Positions 11,493 to 13,475 of a DNA stretch of 13,475 nucleotides are shown piece by piece. The stretch lies in NCBI RefSeq assembly GCF_000003605.2, contig NW_003134579.1, forward strand, positions 1 through 13,475. The letters run 5' to 3'. Below the pieces are notes generated by a model that searched no databases, was not told where the DNA came from, and saw only the letters and a list, made by a program, of their open reading frames with translations. A program made the position numbers and the translations under genes. This DNA comes from Saccoglossus kowalevskii (taxonomy: Eukaryota; Hemichordata; Enteropneusta; Harrimaniidae). The stretch's first letter is position 1, and every line of letters starts with the position of its first letter.

Positions 11493-11699
11493 ATACAGAC
11501 AGTGGTTTATAATCTCCATATGAATACAGATAGTGGTTTACAATCTCCATATGAATACAGACAGTGGTTTACAATCTCCATATGAATACAGACAATGGTT
11601 CACAATCTCCCATGTGAATACAGACAGTGGTTTACAATCTCCATATGAATACAGACAGTGGTTTACAATCTCCATATGAATACAGACAGTGGTTCACAA

Positions 11700-12200
11700 T
11701 CTCCATATGAATACAGACAGTGGTTCACAATCTCCCATATGAATACAGATAGTGGTTCACAATCTCCATATGGATACAGATAGTGGTTCACATCTCCATA
11801 TGAATACAGACAATGGTTTACAATCTCCCATATGAATACAGATAGTGGTTTACAATCTCCATATGAATACAGACAGTGGTTCGCAATCTCAATATGAATA
11901 CAGATAGTGGTTCACAATCTCAATTTGAATACAGACAGTGGTTTATAATCTCCATATGAATACAGATAGTGGTTTACAATCTCCATATGAATACAGACAG
12001 TGGTTTACAATCTCCATATGAATACAGACAGTGGTTCACAATCTCCCATGTGAATACAGATAGTGGTTTACAATCTCCATATGAATACAGACAGTGGTTC
12101 ACCATCTCCATATGAATACAGATAGTGGTTCACAATCTCAATTTGAATACAGACAGTGGTTTATAATCTCCATATGAATACAGATAGTCGTTTTACAATC
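11700..12200 (+). repeat. Most irregular part of the array
   Basis: Several singletons cluster here: GACAATGGTTCAC (about 11592, just upstream) and GACAATGGTTTAC (about 11809), TTCACATCTCC missing one A (about 11788, a 30-bp monomer), TTCGCAATCTCAATATG (about 11880, with a CpG) and AGTCGTTTTAC (about 12187, one extra T and a CpG). CTCAATTTG occurs twice within about 210 bp (about 11928 and 12138), and the diagnostic landmark TTCAAAATC is absent between 11102 and 12349. All of it is still monomer-derived. Confidence 0.75.
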
Positions 12201-12693
12201 TCCATATGAATACAGACAGTGGTTTACAATCTCCATATGAATACAGACAGTGGTTCACAATCTCCCATGTGAATAGAGACAGTGGTTTACAATCTCCATA
12301 TGAATACAGATAGTGGTTCACAATCTCCCATATAGATACAGATAGTGGTTCAAAATCTCCATATGAATACAGACAGTGGTTCACCATCTCCATATGAATA
12401 CAGATAGTGGTTTACAATCTCCATATGAATACAGACAGTGGTTCACAATCTCCCATATAGTTACAGATAGTGGTTCACAATCTCTATATGAATACAGATA
12501 GTGGTTCACAATCTCCATATGAATACAGATAGTGGTTCACAATCTCCATATGAATACAGACAGTGGTTTACAATCTCCATATGAATACAGACAGTGGTTT
12601 ACAATCTCCATATGAATACAGACAGTGGTTTACAATCTCCATATGAATACAGATAGTGGTTCACAATCTCCATATGAATACAGATAGTGGTTC

Positions 12694-13475
12694 ACAATCT
12701 CCATATGAATACAGGTAGTGGTTCACAATCTCCATATGAATACAGACAGTGGTTTATAATCTCCATATGAATACAGATAGTGGTTTACAATCTCCATATG
12801 AATACAGACAGTGGTTTACAATCTCCATATGAATACAGACAGTGGTTCACAATCTCCCATGTGAATACAGACAGTGGTTTACAATCTCCATATGAATACA
12901 GACAGTGGTTTACAATCTCCATATGAATACAGACAGTGGTTCACAATCTCCATATGAATACAGACAGTGGTTCACCATCTCCATATGAATACAGACAGTG
13001 GTTCACAATCTCCATATGAATACAGATAGTTGTTTACAATCTCTATGTGAATACAGATAGTGGTTTACAATCTCCATATGAATACAGACAGTGGTTCACC
13101 ATCTCCATATGAATACAGATAGTGGTTCACAATCTCAATTTGAATACAGACAGTGGTTTATAATCTCCATATGAATACAGACAGTGGTTTACAATCTCCA
13201 TATGAATACAGACAGTGGTTCACAATCTCCCATGTGAATAGAGACAGTGGTTTACAATCTCCATATGAATACAGATAGTGGTTCACAATCTCCCATATAG
13301 ATACAGATAGTGGTTCAAAATCTCCATATGAATACAGACAGTGGTTCACCATCTCCATATGAATACAGATAGTGGTTTACAATCTCCATATGAATACAGA
13401 CAGTGGTTCACAATCTCCCATATAAATACAGATAGTGGTTCACAATCACTATATGAATACAGATAGTGGTTCACA
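12694..13475 (+). repeat. Copy of 5341-6122 at offset 7353, running off the window end
   Basis: The landmark order from GGTAGTGG (12714) through TTCACCATC, AGTTGTTTAC/CTCTATGTG (about 13030), CTCAATTTG (about 13134), CATGTGAATAG, TTCAAAATC (13314), ATATAAATAC and AATCACTATATG (13444) matches 5341-6122. The rare AATCACTATATG variant was seen only at 6091 and 13444. The match is still running at the last base, so the copy is truncated by the window. Confidence 0.82.

Larger units (their letters stand above)
1..13475. repeat. Tandem minisatellite/satellite array, 31-bp monomer, about 430 copies
   Basis: Every part of the window reads as head-to-tail copies of one 31-bp monomer in a single orientation, with no spacers and no unique sequence. 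The + strand consensus is GATAGTGGTTCACAATCTCC joined to ATATGAATACA, about 35% G+C (11 of 31 bases). Length variants are 32 bp (extra C, CTCCC) and forms lacking 4 bp (ATACAGTGG). Frequent substitutions are GATAG/GACAG, TTCAC/TTTAC/TTTATAAT and ATATGAATAC/ATATGGATAC/ATATAAATAC/ATATAGATAC/ATATAGTTAC/ATGTGAATA(C/G). Both window ends fall inside the array. Copy number is estimated from length divided by period. The monomer family is not one I recognise, and nothing in it names the host; a eukaryotic chromosomal array is the likely setting. No gene, RNA gene or mobile element was seen anywhere inside it. Confidence 0.98.

Noticed and set aside
1-13475. CRISPR array
   Set aside because: The 31-bp period superficially resembles a repeat length, but copies abut directly, with no variable spacers and no cas genes.
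1-13475. Transposable element or insertion sequence
   Set aside because: There are no terminal inverted repeats, transposase or reverse transcriptase frames, target-site duplications or non-monomer sequence.
1-13475. Centromeric satellite with a CENP-B box
   Set aside because: The CENP-B box needs CG dinucleotides, which the monomer lacks. The 31-bp period alone does not show centromere function.
1-13475. Telomeric or simple-sequence repeat
   Set aside because: The period is 31 bp and no short G-rich telomere-like unit occurs.
1-13475. Hairpin or terminator structures
   Set aside because: The only clear dyads are the short CATATG, and CCATATGG in some variants, too short for a stable hairpin. 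No T-run follows.

Overview
The whole window is one uninterrupted tandem-repeat array, a minisatellite or small satellite of roughly 430 monomers. No unique sequence is visible at either end, so both true edges lie outside the window. The monomer is 31 bp. On the + strand it runs GATAGTGGTTCACAATCTCC and then, directly joined, ATATGAATACA. Common variants are a 32-bp form with one extra C (CTCCC), a form 4 bp shorter (ATACAGTGG in place of ATACAGAYAGTGG), and point variants (GATAG/GACAG; TTCAC/TTTAC/TTTATAAT; ATATGA/ATATGG/ATATAA/ATATAG/ATGTGA). The consensus is about 35% G+C and contains no CpG; I found only three CpG in the window. I see no gene, RNA gene, transposon or CRISPR array.

The organism is not identifiable. 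A long, AT-rich, CpG-free, non-coding array with nested duplications suggests eukaryotic, probably animal, chromosomal DNA. That is inference.

The real information is in the higher-order structure. Diagnostic variant monomers (TTCAAAATC, TTCACCATC, CATATAGTTAC, CTCTATGTG, CTCAATTTG, CTCAATATG, GGTAGTGG, CATGTGAATAG) recur in fixed order as multi-monomer blocks, so the array is a mosaic of block copies. Reading by eye gives several events with usable coordinates. They are a 435-bp block at 1 and again at 2152, each time restarting 435 bp later; a perfect 96-bp tandem duplication (466-561/562-657); an approximately 1181-bp duplication (about 2365-3320 matching 3546-4501); a 688-bp tandem duplication (3813-4500/4501-5188); a 1185-bp tandem duplication (7872-9056/9057-10241); and longer-range block copies at offsets of 2274, 7012, 7353 and 9314 bp. 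These fit repeated unequal exchange and conversion between misaligned repeats.

The minus strand carries fifteen short open frames of 65-77 codons, nearly identical to one another. They follow from monomer length modulo 3 and the position of the 32-bp variants, and I do not call them genes. The most biologically suggestive property is that nearly every monomer contains the E-box-type hexamer CATATG, and many also carry AGATAG, a GATA-factor consensus, at an approximately 31-bp pitch, close to three turns of DNA. Any function from this is speculative.
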